Assembly: GCA_003117195.1 (NCBI GenBank) | Contig: BDSI01000200.1 | Location: 62,001-126,000, forward strand | Source: Eudorina sp. 2006-703-Eu-15 | Taxonomy: Eukaryota; Chlorophyta; Chlorophyceae; Chlamydomonadales; Volvocaceae | DNA: 64,000 bases | Reading direction: 5' to 3' | Shown here: piece by piece, positions 46,830 to 58,390 of the stretch | Position numbering within the stretch: position 1 is the first letter of the stretch | How the letters are laid out: each line of letters starts with the position of its first letter | Notes under the pieces: model-generated | Seen by the model: the letters and a program-made list of their open reading frames with translations, nothing else | Database searches by the model: none | What the model was told of the DNA's origin: nothing | Made by a program: the position numbers and the translations under genes

Positions 46830-47013
46830 AATACGGCACGTGTATAGCCAAATGTTTAGTGCGCAGTAGCGGCCCTGCCCCGTTGATGGCGATAAGTTCA
46901 CTGTTCCCGCATATTGGAACCGCTTCGAACCCCGCTTGGGTCGTCAGACCTGTCAACTGACGGATCTGGTCTTCTCGGAAGGCAACCGCTAAGTTGGGCG
47001 ATAGATTATACAA
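46830..47013 (-). pseudogene. Weak Ty1/copia RNase H-like remnant
   Basis: On the minus strand a frame includes REDQIRQLTG, then GNSELIAINGAGPLLRTKHL and AIHVPY. This resembles the copia polyprotein end, where a WLRQLL segment is followed by CDNQSAIAL, RTKHIDI and YHF. The catalytic-region D is replaced by G in GNSEL. There are no LTRs, integrase or reverse transcriptase nearby that I can identify, so at best this is a decayed fragment. Resemblance is by eye and could be chance. Confidence 0.3.
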
Positions 47014-47491
47014 GTTTGAATTGCGTTTGTCACCGTATTGCGTTTGTATGGTGCGTTCGTTCCTGCTCGGCGGGTCTGGCCGGCAACGTTAAAGGGGGGA
47101 ATCACAATCAGTTGTGGACACTGCTGCCATGCAATGTGCCTCGTCGTCTATTTTAAACTGTCGACTCAGAGTACTCTGAGCGACGCAGTAACGACTAGTC
47201 ACATTTGAATTACCGGCACACGACAAATCCAGGTTTGGGTGCTCACGCATTTCCTTACGCAACTTAGTAGTCACAGGATTTGCGGAAAGGGTAGGATGCG
47301 ATGTGGATGCGGCATCCAGGCAGCAGCTGCCCTTCAAGCCAACCGCCAAGACCGTACATTTAAAACTTCCGTGATCCGCTCCCGCCTAGATGGCACGGGA
47401 GGGGCGGCATGTCGTTAGCTTCTGCATTCTAGTCACCTGGTACGTATGCGTCTACGTTAGGGATCTGTTTAGCAAGCTTTGTCGCCTGTCC

Positions 47492-50400
47492 ATGGCGCTT
47501 CAAAGCCGCCGTCACAGCGGCGTATTTAACCTGTTCACCAATATTGCAATAGCCTGTGGATTGCTACTGCAATCAAGTTCCTCTTGCAATGCTTGTCCAG
47601 CTGGACGCGGCGCCCTATCTGAAAACAGCGAATGCGATGGCACTGCTGGGAGCACGCAGGCCACGAACGCAAGGATAACTATGCCCATTAAATACCAGAC
47701 TGTCGATAGAGCGGCCGAGCTTGAGCTGTTAAACGCACCCGCGGATGCCGCGACATTTGTATATTTAGCTCGAGGAGCGGCTTTGACGGTCCAGGAGGAC
47801 GCAAGCGGCCAAATTATCATGCAAGGATTAAATCCAAACCAAGGTGGCGAGCCTGCTAGCCATCGGGTGCGTCCTGGGCGCACTGTGGAGGGTTGCGGGG
47901 CGGCAGTCCCCCAAGGCTATCCACCTGCATCTTGCATGTCACATACACCCACGGTGCCATAAATGCTGACATTTACCACCCCCCGTGTTGCGCGGATAAT
48001 AACCACCTCCAACGTCGGCGGGTGTCAGAATATGTATCGATCATCACGTCGTGGCTGGCAGTGCTGGCCGGTCCGTCTTCTCTCCACATGCGCACCGCGT
48101 CTGCCCACAACGAATTCTCTGCAAATATGGACATCGTTCGCTTCGGTATAATTTTAAGGAAGCGGAGTCCCTTCGTCTGTCGCTGCCCGGGTAGATACGC
48201 ACGACCTAGGTAATCGGATATCGAAATGGGGACAAGTTGGGGCACATGTCGATCAGTATTCGCGGCCCATCACGTCGCCCGGTTCTAAACTGCACGGGAT
48301 GCGCAAATTCTTCCGTCAACGTCTGCTCGTGCTGCGGTCCATGTCCGCAGTTTACTTGGACGATTGACGAGCCGGCGATTAAGCTCCACAGCGTCGGCGG
48401 CATCAACTCGCCGCCGTTCCTGTTCGGTGGTGTCCTCTGGTGAGTGTTGAGTGCTTTGGGTCGGTCTGCCCTGTCCCTGCATGCTTGCCCCGAAGCACAC
48501 GCCTTCACCTGAGGTGGCTCTCGCATTTCCCACTGAGTGCACTGGAATGCGTGGGCCCCATGTCCTGCGCCTTGGCGATGTACTGCTTGCACACATGCGG
48601 CGAGGCAGAGGGGTCTGTGTTGCAAACTGATCTGGGTTGTCCGAGCCCCGAACACACCGCGGGTCACCTCGCGGTTTTTAAACCGCCGGAATCCATAGCG
48701 TCAGTTCTTGGGGCCAAGGCAGCAGACACGCGCCAGCGCGCATCCTGTGCAGCCACTGCGCAGCTCCGGCGCACTGCCCATCAGCGCGCCAAATGAGAGC
48801 TCTCTGGCGGCGGACTCCAACGCGGCTGCTCCATTACTGTCAGGGTCGGGAAGTGGTGCGAACCCGCAAGCTGTGCTTTCCCCTCCCTCACCCAACCAGG
48901 GCCACTGTCTGCTTGCTTGGGTTTCGTGCAGCTGCACCAGCCACGAAATCGCACCAAATCCATGCGACCCGGGCTGGGAGGGGACCAGGGCGTCAGCGTA
49001 GGACGCCCAGATGTCTGACTCGGAGGGCATGGACCATTATGGCCCTGCAGGCATTTGGCTGTCCGCGCCGGCGAGGACCAGTCCGCCGACCGCAGCTCGA
49101 CGGCGCCGTGGCTCGCCCTCGAACTGCACGCGACGCTGTCGGAGGGTTGGCAGGCCGGGGAATCTGTACGAGCATACGGCAGCTTTGACTTGCCACACGC
49201 CCCGGCCTCTGCGTGGTGGCGTCAGATGCGTGAGTGAGGGGCGGAATGGGATGTGGGGCGGGAAAAGGTGAGCGACGTTGCGGGGCTGGGCTTCTGGAGC
49301 CCGTCTCCAGAGTGTGACTTACCCTGGAAGCAACGTGCTGTGGCCACCGCCAAAGGATTACACAGGCCACCCCGCCACCGGCCACCTCGCCACTCGGTGC
49401 AGTTCTTGAGGGCTTCGAGGCGGCTCTGAATAGTGCCGACACGGGCATCAGCTTCAACGGCTTGAACTGCCAGCGGTTGGCTGAAGCCACCCACAACAAC
49501 CGCCTGGTCATTCAGCTGGAGCTCTTTCACGTGCAGCCTCAGTGGCGCAAGGACAGCAGCCACGTCGAGGCGCGGTACGCCAGGTGCGTCTCTCTCAGTC
49601 GGCAGTGTGCGAGGGGACGATGAAGGCGCGCAAGCGCTGGCGGCAGCCCTGCAGAAGAGCAGAACACCACAACCTGCCACACGTCCCCGCAATGCAATAC
49701 CGCGTGACGGACATGCGCACACGCAGGCGGACTCTCACCTCTTTCGTTCGATCCACCCAACCGACGCCACCAACCGACGCCACCAACCGACCCCGGTGCG
49801 TCTCCGCGCCGCCTCCCGGGATTGATGCAGGGCCGCGGAGCAGCACGGTACGACGGTTGCCATGGCTGACGCGCTGGGTGTACGACACTCCCTCCGTGGC
49901 CTCGCGGCCTCGATTGTACCTGATGCCAGCGGCTCTGGGGAACTGTCGGTTCGGTACTCCCGGGGGACCTTTGTGGCGGACAGCGGTGTCAAGGTATGTG
50001 TTTTCGGCCGCGGCCAGTGTGAAGCTTCCTGTGTGTTTATCTGTGTTGAGACCCGCCGTGTGTGTATCGTTACATATCTGAGGCGGCGTTTCCACACGTG
50101 TGTGTGTGTTTAGAATTGCAACCCGCAATGTGGAAACACGTGTGTGTGTGTGTGTGTGAAAATGAAACCACCCAAGAAGCCCACCCATAACCACGTGTGT
50201 GTGAGTGTGTGTGTGTGTGTGTGTAGAAGACCACGTGTGTGTGTGTGTGTCGAAGGAACCTGCCCGATACCAAACCAGTACGGCAGGGGCTGTGCCCGGC
50301 AGCGATCCGGTCACGCTGTGGCCACTGGGCGACCACCTCGCGAACGTAATGTAATAAATTGTTGCTGTCGCCCTGTGCCGTTGTCGCCCTCTGGCCGTAC

Positions 50401-53016
50401 CAGTTGCTGTCCGTGTTGCTTCTGGACAACCTGATTTGCCACTACGGCGGTGACGGCAGGCGGGCCATGCAGAAGGTGCGATCTCCGCGTCCTCGAGTTT
50501 CCGTAGGGGGCCACACAGCACTGCAGCAAGTGCGGGCAAGCGAGAGGGGGTTCGCGCATGCGCATTACCTGTGGAGCGCGGAGCGAAATGCACCAGCTGT
50601 GTACATGCATTGTTGTCGCAAACATCTGTATGGTGCATGATTTCTACGGAGGATAGCAGGCCGTCTCCTGCTCTGCCTCCACACACCCGCGCACAACGGT
50701 GCTCGTCCCAGCCGCTGGTCCCCTTCCTTCCCTGTCGGTTCGTGGCTTGTCTGATGCGCAGCTGCCTCAGGTCTTTGCCATGCTCCAGGCCAAGCAGGCG
50801 GGCCAGCAGGCGTTGTACGACACCGACGGCACTGATGTGTCGTACCTGTTGACGCCGTGCAGCCGGTTTGCGTGGCGAGGCGGCGGTGCCATGGGCGCCT
50901 CGGCTTCTGGCGAGTCGGCGGAGAGACACCCGGCAGCAGCGGAGGGTCAGTGCGCGGGGGCTTTCTGGGAAACCGACCGCACCGCCCCAACCATCAGCAG
51001 CACCAGCGCCGGCAGCAGTGGTATCGATGTGGTGGATGACGAGGGCAGCGGTCTCGGCGGTAACGTGGCGGTCGGGCCCTCGGGCTGGGCGGACAGCAGC
51101 CGCTACAGCGATGACGAAGCAGCTGACGCCGACTGCCCAGACGACGAGGACAGCGGGGAGCGCGGCGAGGACTGGGATGTTGCGGCCGACGAGGACTGCG
51201 ATGGTGGGTGCAACGGCGCCGGAGACTGCATCACCGGCGAGCCGCCCTTCTCCTCGGCGCGGCGCGGCGTCGGCAAGGGGCTGCGTGCCGCCGTCACGGA
51301 CGCGCTGTTCACCGCCGGTGTCGCAATCCTCGCGGTCGCCGGCGTGACTGTGCTCACAGTCGCCGGCCGGCAATCGCGACATGTGCGGCCGTGTGGTATT
51401 TATGCAATGGCGGCGGCGGCGCGGCCCGGGCCAGCGCTGACGCGCTGTCTCAGCTCCGGAAGCAGCAGGGGGGCTGTGGCGGCCGCCGCAGCTGCCCCTG
51501 GCCACCGCGACACCGCCAGGTCGCGTGGCGCTCGCTCCCGAGGTAGGCGGTACTCCCCTCTGGGTTACCCTTCCTCTTGGGTTACTCTCCTCTGGGTTAA
51601 CCTCCCCTCTGGGTTAACAACCTGTGGGTTAACCTCCCCTCTGGGTTAACCTCCTCTGGGTCACCTTTCCTCTTGGGTACCATCCTCATGGGTAATCCCC
51701 TCTGGGTTACCTTCCTCTTGGGTACCCTCCAGCGTGCTTCAGTGCAAGTGCTGGTGGTTATCGTGACGGCGTGTGTTCTATGCCCCCAGATGATGCGCAG
51801 CTGTGATGCCCTCCCTGCTCCAATACTGAGTCTTTCCTGTACCCCCTCCCGGACATGCCGCTGTTGGCGTGTTGCTGCGAAAGCAGGTGGCCATGCCCGG
51901 CAGCGCAGCACAGCGTCACAGCCCTCCCGGACACAGCCCTCCCGCGGTGCGGCCATCAGCGCAGGCGGTGCAGGCGCAACCGCACAAACGCCCTACCCCC
52001 ATGCGAAACCATGGTGGCGGTTGCTCATCGCGAGCATCTCAGCCGCCGGACTGCCAAAGGGCCTTATGATGTGGGTAGCACAGCTGCCAGCCTCGCGCCT
52101 GGCGTCGTTGTTATCGGTGAATGTCGCCAGGATGCGTCTCTCCGCTGGCACGACCACGCGGAGCGGTGGGCCCCCTTCGCGTCCCCCGTCCGGGGCTCGC
52201 GCCGGCACCGGTGCCGCCGCGGCTGGCGACGCAGGCGCCTTGTCGATTGCTGCCGAGGGGGAGACACCGGCGCCCAGTCGGTCGAGTTCCTTCTCGTCGC
52301 GGTCCGATTCGTCGTCCTCCAGGTCAGGTTTGTCATCTCCGGCCGCGCCGTCATCCCCGCTGCGCAGCCCTCGATCCCCTCCGGCCGCCCGCAGCGCCGA
52401 TGGCGGCAGCGGCGGCGGCATCGCAGCGTTGCCGCAGCTGCGGTCGTCCGCTGGGGCCGACTTGAGTGCGCAGCCGCGCCCGGCGGGTCTTGCGTCTTCG
52501 CGGTTGCGCTACAACCCGCCGTTGTCGTGGGGCGAGAACGCCTTTACCGTAACTGCCGCCCATGATATGCAGCAGCCCGCGGGGAACATGCAGGAGCAGC
52601 AGCAGCAGCAGCAGAGGTCGCAAGCTCAACGACAAACGGTGCGGGCGCCGCCACGCCGCCTTGGCACCGTGCGCGTGCAGCTCCAGGCCTCGGACCCCAA
52701 CCTTGACTTGCAGCCGGCGCCGGACCAGACCAGCCCCTACAGGTCCGGCTCCAGCAGCGCGGCAGCAGCTGCTGCTGCTGCTCGCGGTGGCGCAGTGAAG
52801 GCCAAGGCGCAGCGCGCGGCGAAGGCGCCTGAAGACGGCGACGGCCACCTGTGCTTGATCTGCTATGACAGTCCCCGGCAACACGGCTTCCTCCACGGGG
52901 GGTCGATGCACATGGGCGTGTGCGCCGAGTGCGCGATGCCGTACACGCAGCAGCTGGGGCTGCCCTGCCCCATGTGCCGGGAGCCTGTGGAGCGGATGGT
53001 GACCGTTTTCGGCTGA
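47492..53016 (+). CDS. Membrane-anchored E3 ligase with MDM2-type RING, paralog 2
   Basis: Exons: 47492-47866, 48351-48439, 49096-49229, 49403-49583, 49831-49993, 50404-50475, 50771 to about 51382, and about 51790-53016, roughly 950 residues. Boundaries of the last two exons are uncertain (another donor is at 51543). The signal peptide contains NIAIACGLLLQSSSSC. Exon 2 reads FTWTIDEP to FLFGGVL, the same MATH-like opening as paralog 1. Later exons align with it (VEARYAR vs PEARYSR; GVRHSL vs GVRHEF; LLLDNLICH vs MVLDNLRCH). A membrane helix lies at about 515-538 (FTAGVAILAVAGVTVLTVAG). The RING is C-x2-C-x10-H-x4-H-x3-C-x2-C-x11-C-x2-C with a tail ending ERMVTVFG, very close to human MDM2. 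Phases of the first six introns equal those of paralog 1. The start is ATG 47492; an upstream in-frame ATG (47390) would bury the signal peptide. Confidence 0.77.
50100..50255. repeat. GT-rich microsatellite with dispersed core (minus)
   Basis: Several GTGTGTGT blocks flank the reverse complement of the core GGGTGGGCTTCTTGGGTGG (50169-50190), in intron 5 of the second RING gene. Confidence 0.8.
51545..51735. repeat. Tandem CTCTGGGTTACC / CTTGGGTACC repeat, about 12 units
   Basis: Units of 14-19 bases with the core CTGGGTTAAC or CTTGGGTACC are repeated between the last two coding blocks of the second RING gene. The block is presumed intronic. It makes the exon 7-8 junction hard to place. Confidence 0.85.
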
Positions 53017-53100
53017 CTGACTGACTGACTGACTGACTGACTTGGTTGACTGACTGACTTGGCTGACTGACTTGGCTGACTTGCCGACTTGGCTGACCGA
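53013..53100. repeat. TGAC tandem repeat
   Basis: A TGAC run begins at the stop codon of the second RING gene and breaks up into CTTGGCTGACTGA units, so it lies in the 3' untranslated region. Confidence 0.9.
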
Positions 53101-56100
53101 TTGGAGCAGTCGTTGTCGCTGGTGTGGTGGTAGTGGGCAGCGCCCAGGCGCCGGAGTCCGGCGACCCGCGGGATTGAGGCATGCGTTCAAATGCCAACGG
53201 GTGTCTTCGGACGGCGCGTCGGCCTCGCCGGTGCGTGTTTTCGAAGGTCGGTGCGATGGTGGGAGGGAGCTGGCCGCATGCCTCTGTGATATTCATGGGG
53301 CGAAAGCTGGTCCTGACGAGACCCGTCCGATTGGGGAGCCCTCGCCGCGCGCGTACAGTATCTTGAGAAATTGCGGAGGGGCTTCAATACCGCAGCTAAG
53401 GAGCGTTAAGACCGCAGGAGGGAGGCAGGCGCTTAGTGCGGCAGGGAGGGAGGCGCCGGTATGCAAACGGCGCGCAAAGGGCGCGCCCGCGCAGGTTTAT
53501 ATGGCGACTCTACGTGGCGCCTCTTGATGTATTCTCGTGAACTACGTCACAAAAAACGTGGTTGCGCTCGCATGCGTTTGCATTATGTATTTGTGCAGGT
53601 TTCGTGAAGGGACAGCAGACGGTGTGGAGCTTGGGGCGTGTTGGGTCTTAGGCAACGGGTTTCAGGCGGTCGGTGCAGTAGACGCGTTGCACCTGCAGTT
53701 GTGTGATTCACATATGCATGACGCGCGATGCGCTCTCCAATCTAAGGTGTTGTGGACCCTTACAATTACGAGACGATCTAACGCCCAAGCGCAAGGACGG
53801 AGTTCAGGGGCAGTGATGGGCGGCTTCATGGTGGTGGGTTCAGGAAGTTGAGACACCGCGGAAGACGACGGGCTGACGGACGGACTGACGGACTGTTGCT
53901 GCAGGATGGCACGCAATTGTGCGATGGGTGTGCTTCTTGGACTTTTTGATTTTGGTTATTGTATCGTATCTAAGGACCTTGTGGATTGATTACCTAGCGC
54001 CGCATCTCGGGAAGCTACACACCTGGACGCCCCGTCCGCCTCCGGGTGTGAAGCCATCGGGCGCGGCCGGTTCGCATCTCAGGACGTAGCTGGGCGGCGC
54101 CTCGCCTTGGGATGCAGCTCCACGGGTGTCCTTCCAGGCCGCGTGTGGACTCGCCCCGATGCAGCCAGTCAAGGCGGTCGGTTCTAGATGTACCTCTGGC
54201 TGGGTACAATAGGTTAGGTCTTGGGCGCCGAAGCGGAGAAGCTGGCAACCTTGTTTCCTAGGGACCCAAGATGTTTCCCTCTCTTCAATGCGGCGTTGCG
54301 CGTGAGGTGCGGTTTAGAGGTTAGGATTTTTAGAGCAGGGCCTGTCGTCGTACTAGTGTACGGCATTGATCACACATTGCTTTGCGCTACAATAATTGCA
54401 CGATTAGCTTCCGGTGGAGTCGCAATGTTGGCCATCTGCCGGATTAGTAGTGGCGCTGATTGATTGCCTGGACGCACATACCCCACATAGATTGCCATTC
54501 CTAGCCTAGTATGGCGTAGCTTTTCGCCTCCGTTGCGCCCCCGCTTACCTAGCGCGGGGCCGCGCCTTAACTAGCTTCCCTAGCCTGTTCGGTTTTAGAG
54601 AGCTTCGCTGCAACTGATAGCTGGTAGTCTGTTTGGGAGTGCGCATGTTCACGGCGCGTGGGGCCGTGGTCGCAGTAGTAGTACTCTTCTTGAAGCCCTG
54701 TTGTCGCGTGATTTCGATGCGTAACCATCAGCACCAAACAGCCAGGGCGTCTAGTCAAGTAGTAGTACATGTTAGTAGCATGCGGATGTGGATCCGTACG
54801 TCTCGTGAGGCGGGTGACACCGCGCCTGTTCCCCGGGAGCCGGGACATGTCCGTGGGCGGTCGCATCGCCCCGCGGCCCTCGCGCCGCCGCAGACGACGT
54901 TGCTTGCACCCATTATGCGCATCCTGAGCTACCCACATTCGCGTCCTGAAAGCATGCGGCAGCCAGGGTCTTTCTCTTGCGTTGGTGGGACCGGTGGTGC
55001 CTCGCCCGGGTACGTCTTTTGCCGGTGGTGCAGTGTTTACAACCCTAGAGATGTCACAGATACGGGTTGTCCTGACAGGTTGGTTGGTACATGCATGGAT
55101 TGTGGGTTGATTAGTTGGTGGGTTGATTAGTTGGTGGGTTGGTTAGCCAGCCCCTTCACGGCATCATCTCAGGGTGTCCGTGGCTCTCTGCCTGGACCCG
55201 AATCCCGCGCAGACAGGCAGGCGGGCAGGTGCTTGAACCCCTCGGTGTTTAGTTCCTCGGTCCAACCGCCCCGTAGCCGTTGGGTAGATGATGGTTGGTG
55301 CATTGAGGGGATCGGGCTGGGGGCAGGCCGAGGACGAAGAGGGCAGCCAGTCCGGCTTCAGAACCTTGTCCGGGGGTTTGTAATGACTTGTGCGCGTCGC
55401 ACAGGTCATCGTTCGTCTAGGTGTGTTGGTACATGACGACAGGCAGCGATGGCGATAAAGCGTTGTTAATGTGCGCCGTTTGCAACTCCTTAGGGCCTGA
55501 GAGAGGGTTACGACGCGCTGCCCCGGTAGAGTCGCGCAGGACGCCTCGTCTGCCGCGTCCCTTGTGCAGTCTGTAGTATAGTATTCGTTACAAGGTTGAT
55601 CCGATTCCCAATCTGATGGGCTGGAGGGCATCGGACTGAGGCTCAGGGCGGCTGCCACTGCATTTCTGGTAGCGACGGGGGGCATGGCAAGCGCTTCTCG
55701 ACCATGCCACTGCGCCTCTGGTTTCCATGGTCCTGCACTTCCTGTGTCAGCCCCGTGGCTCGTTTCAGTCCTCAGCATGCCACCACGGGATACGGGTCCA
55801 CGGCACCTTGTAACGGTTACATTGACACACCACCACCAGACCAGCACCAACAGCGCAGAGACCTCGAGAAACAGCGCCACACCCCTCGGGTGGTACACTC
55901 GATGACCAGATGCCCATCGGCTGCCACGCTCAAGAGCCGCCAGGGTCGCAGCACTGCTCCCTACTAACCGCCAATGGTAACGGCCGTCAGGCCCCGGCTA
56001 ACCGCCAACGCTGAAACCCGTCAGGCCGTCACGACAGCCACACACTCGGTACGGGCTACGGGGTGAGGTCGTTCGGGGTCGTTTGAATGCATGTCAATGG

Positions 56101-57456
56101 TTCGCTCGCTTCAGCCTTTTCCCATTTCCCCATATTCCGCATAGGTTCACACTTAGCCGCCCCAGACCCCCCCCCTCCCCACCCCAAATCGCTGGCGCCC
56201 CCAGCGGCCCAGCAGCGCCTGCGCGCGGCTGCACGGAGAGCTGTGGGCCTTACCGGGCGGGCCTCGCCGACTCGGGACCCCCCTTCCCCGCTGTCCTCCT
56301 CCTCCTCCTGGGCACCTCTGTCTCACACGGTCTCCTCCTGGGGCCCAGAGGTCTCCGGCACCTGCGTGTCCCCTCTGTCGCTCTCCGGGCAGACGCCCCG
56401 GCTGACCCTCTTGCCCTCCCCAGTCCCCACATTCCTGGGGAATGCCGCACGGCCCGCCGCTGCTGAACAGACATCCGCACATCGCGGCACGGTACAGGGC
56501 TACAGGCGCCTGCTGCCGCCTCCGCGCTCCACCGAGGCCCTCCCTCCGCTGCGATGATGTGCCGCTTCGTCAGCGGCGTCGCCGAAGCCCGGCAACCCTC
56601 CGTGCATCCGCCGCCGAACAACACGCGACCCACACGCGACCCACATTCCCCAAAGAGGCCGGGCCGGCCGTGCGGGGAGCACGGCACCCATCAACAATCA
56701 CCGGCCGGGTCCCTTTGGGGCCTTGCAACTCTCCTTTGCAGGTGACGGCCTCCTCAACACAGTCTGTTACCCCTCCTGGAGTCGATGACGCGGCGGCCCA
56801 CATCCGGCTCGTCCCCACCGCCAGGGTACCACCATCACCGCCTCGACTGGTCCGCGGCCGCGGCCCAACCACAACGCAACTCAACGCCTGCACCCACCAT
56901 CATCGGTGCATCAACGAATACACCGCCACGGGCACACACACAGCGACACGGCCACCGCCGCCAAGGCACCGGGCGCCGGCTCCCGTCCAAGGCGGCACGC
57001 GATGGTGACTGACCGGATGGGGCGGCTCTGCCGGAGCGCCGACCGAACGCCGACATCTCCACAGCCCCAGCCTCGGGCCCCTACCCATCGCCAGCGCCGA
57101 CCCGATCCCCATCTGTCAATCAAGACAGCGAACCCCTGAATCCACCACACCGGGACATTCATTCCCCAGGGACATGACACGCCCCGATGCAGCCCCCGCT
57201 CCCACCGTGAGCACCTCGACTGCACCGCTGTGACCCGGCGCGGGAAAACCGCTGGCTCCTGCTGCTGCTACCTGCTCGGCCGCCACCACTCACTACACCG
57301 CCCCATCCGCGCCTGCCTCGACTGCCTGTGCTGCTTCCGCGAGCAAGGCGTGCCGCTTGCCCCTTGGCCGCCTCCTCCTCACCGCCACCCGGGTTCGTTC
57401 CTGGGGCTCTGGTGTCGCCAGGATGGAACTCAAGTCCAACCCCAGCACCTTCAGAC
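53017..57456. other. 4.4 kb convergent intergenic, no gene supported
   Basis: This lies between the stops of the second RING gene (plus) and ARG9 (minus). It contains the TGAC repeat, TTGGTGGGTTGATTAG repeats near 55100-55146, and at 55789-55821 a copy of the dispersed words CGGGTCCAC and CTTGTAACGGTTACA. The 56.1-57.2 kb part is Pro/Arg-rich in several frames but shows no domain or splice structure. Confidence 0.45.
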
Positions 57457-58359
57457 CTACTTGGGGGCCACCTTGTCCAGCGCCGCCCCCAGCACCTCCG
57501 CCGCGCGGTCGATCTCCGCGTCCGTGACGACCAGCGGCGGCACCAGCCGGATCACGTCGCCCTTGCCCGCGGTGATGGCCAGCACGCCCATGTCCCGCGC
57601 GGCGTCCACCACGGCGCCCGCCATCATGTCGAGCTGCACGCCCACCAGCAGGCCCACGCCGCGGACCTCCTTCACGTGCGGGTTGTGGCCCATGGTGCGC
57701 TTCAGGGCTGCGGGCGCGGAAGGGTGCCGCGGGGGGGGGGGACCGGGCGCGGGGGAGGGGGGCCGGGGTGGGGGTAGGAGGGGTATAGGAAATTGGTAGA
57801 CAATGTCAAACTAGGGGGGGAGGAGGGGAGGCAGGCGGAGGTCGTACGGGTGACAATGAGGCGGAGGTCGTACGGGTGACAATGAGGCGGAGGTCGTACG
57901 GGTGACAATGAGGCGGAGGTCGTACGGGTGACAATGAGGCGGAGGTCGTACGGGTGACAATGAGGCGGAGGTCGTACGGGTGACAATGAGGCGGAGGTCG
58001 TACGGGTGACAATGAGGCGGAGGTCGTACGGGTGACAATGAGGCGGAGGTCGTACGGGTGACAATGAGGCGGAGGTCGTACGGGTGACAATGAGGCGGAG
58101 GTCGTACGGGTGACAATGAGGCGGAGGTCGTACGGGTGACAATGAGGCGGAGGTCGTACGGGTGACAATGAGGCGGAGGTCGTACGGGTGACAATGAGGC
58201 GGAGGTCGTACGGGTGACAATGAGGCGGAGGTCGTACGGGTGACAATGAGGCGGAGGTCGTACGGGTGACAATGAGGCGGGGAAGAGGCGGGGTAGAGGC
58301 GGGGAAGAGGTGTCAGGGCGCCGTCGCCAGAACGGACTCGTCAGCCGAACCCCCCTGCG

Positions 58360-58390
<31 letters not shown>

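Larger units (their letters stand above)
42740..47491. other. 4.75 kb between the RING paralogs, no gene supported
   Basis: The first part is the presumed 3' untranslated region of paralog 1. It holds a degenerate tandem repeat at 43560-43665, a 28-bp direct duplication at 44931-44990 and AGGAGGGT-type repeats at 44390-44455. At 46830-47013 (minus) there is a weak copia-like remnant. Many short frames exist, none with family character. The right end should hold the promoter of paralog 2. Confidence 0.45.

Noticed and set aside
49595..51505. Minus-strand 636-codon frame with THTHTH runs
   Set aside because: It spans GT microsatellites and exons of the second RING gene and its His/Thr runs are the translated microsatellite.
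2923..58277. CRISPR array or bacterial-style repeat system
   Set aside because: The tandem repeats here are head to tail without unique spacers, and the surrounding genes are intron-rich eukaryotic genes.
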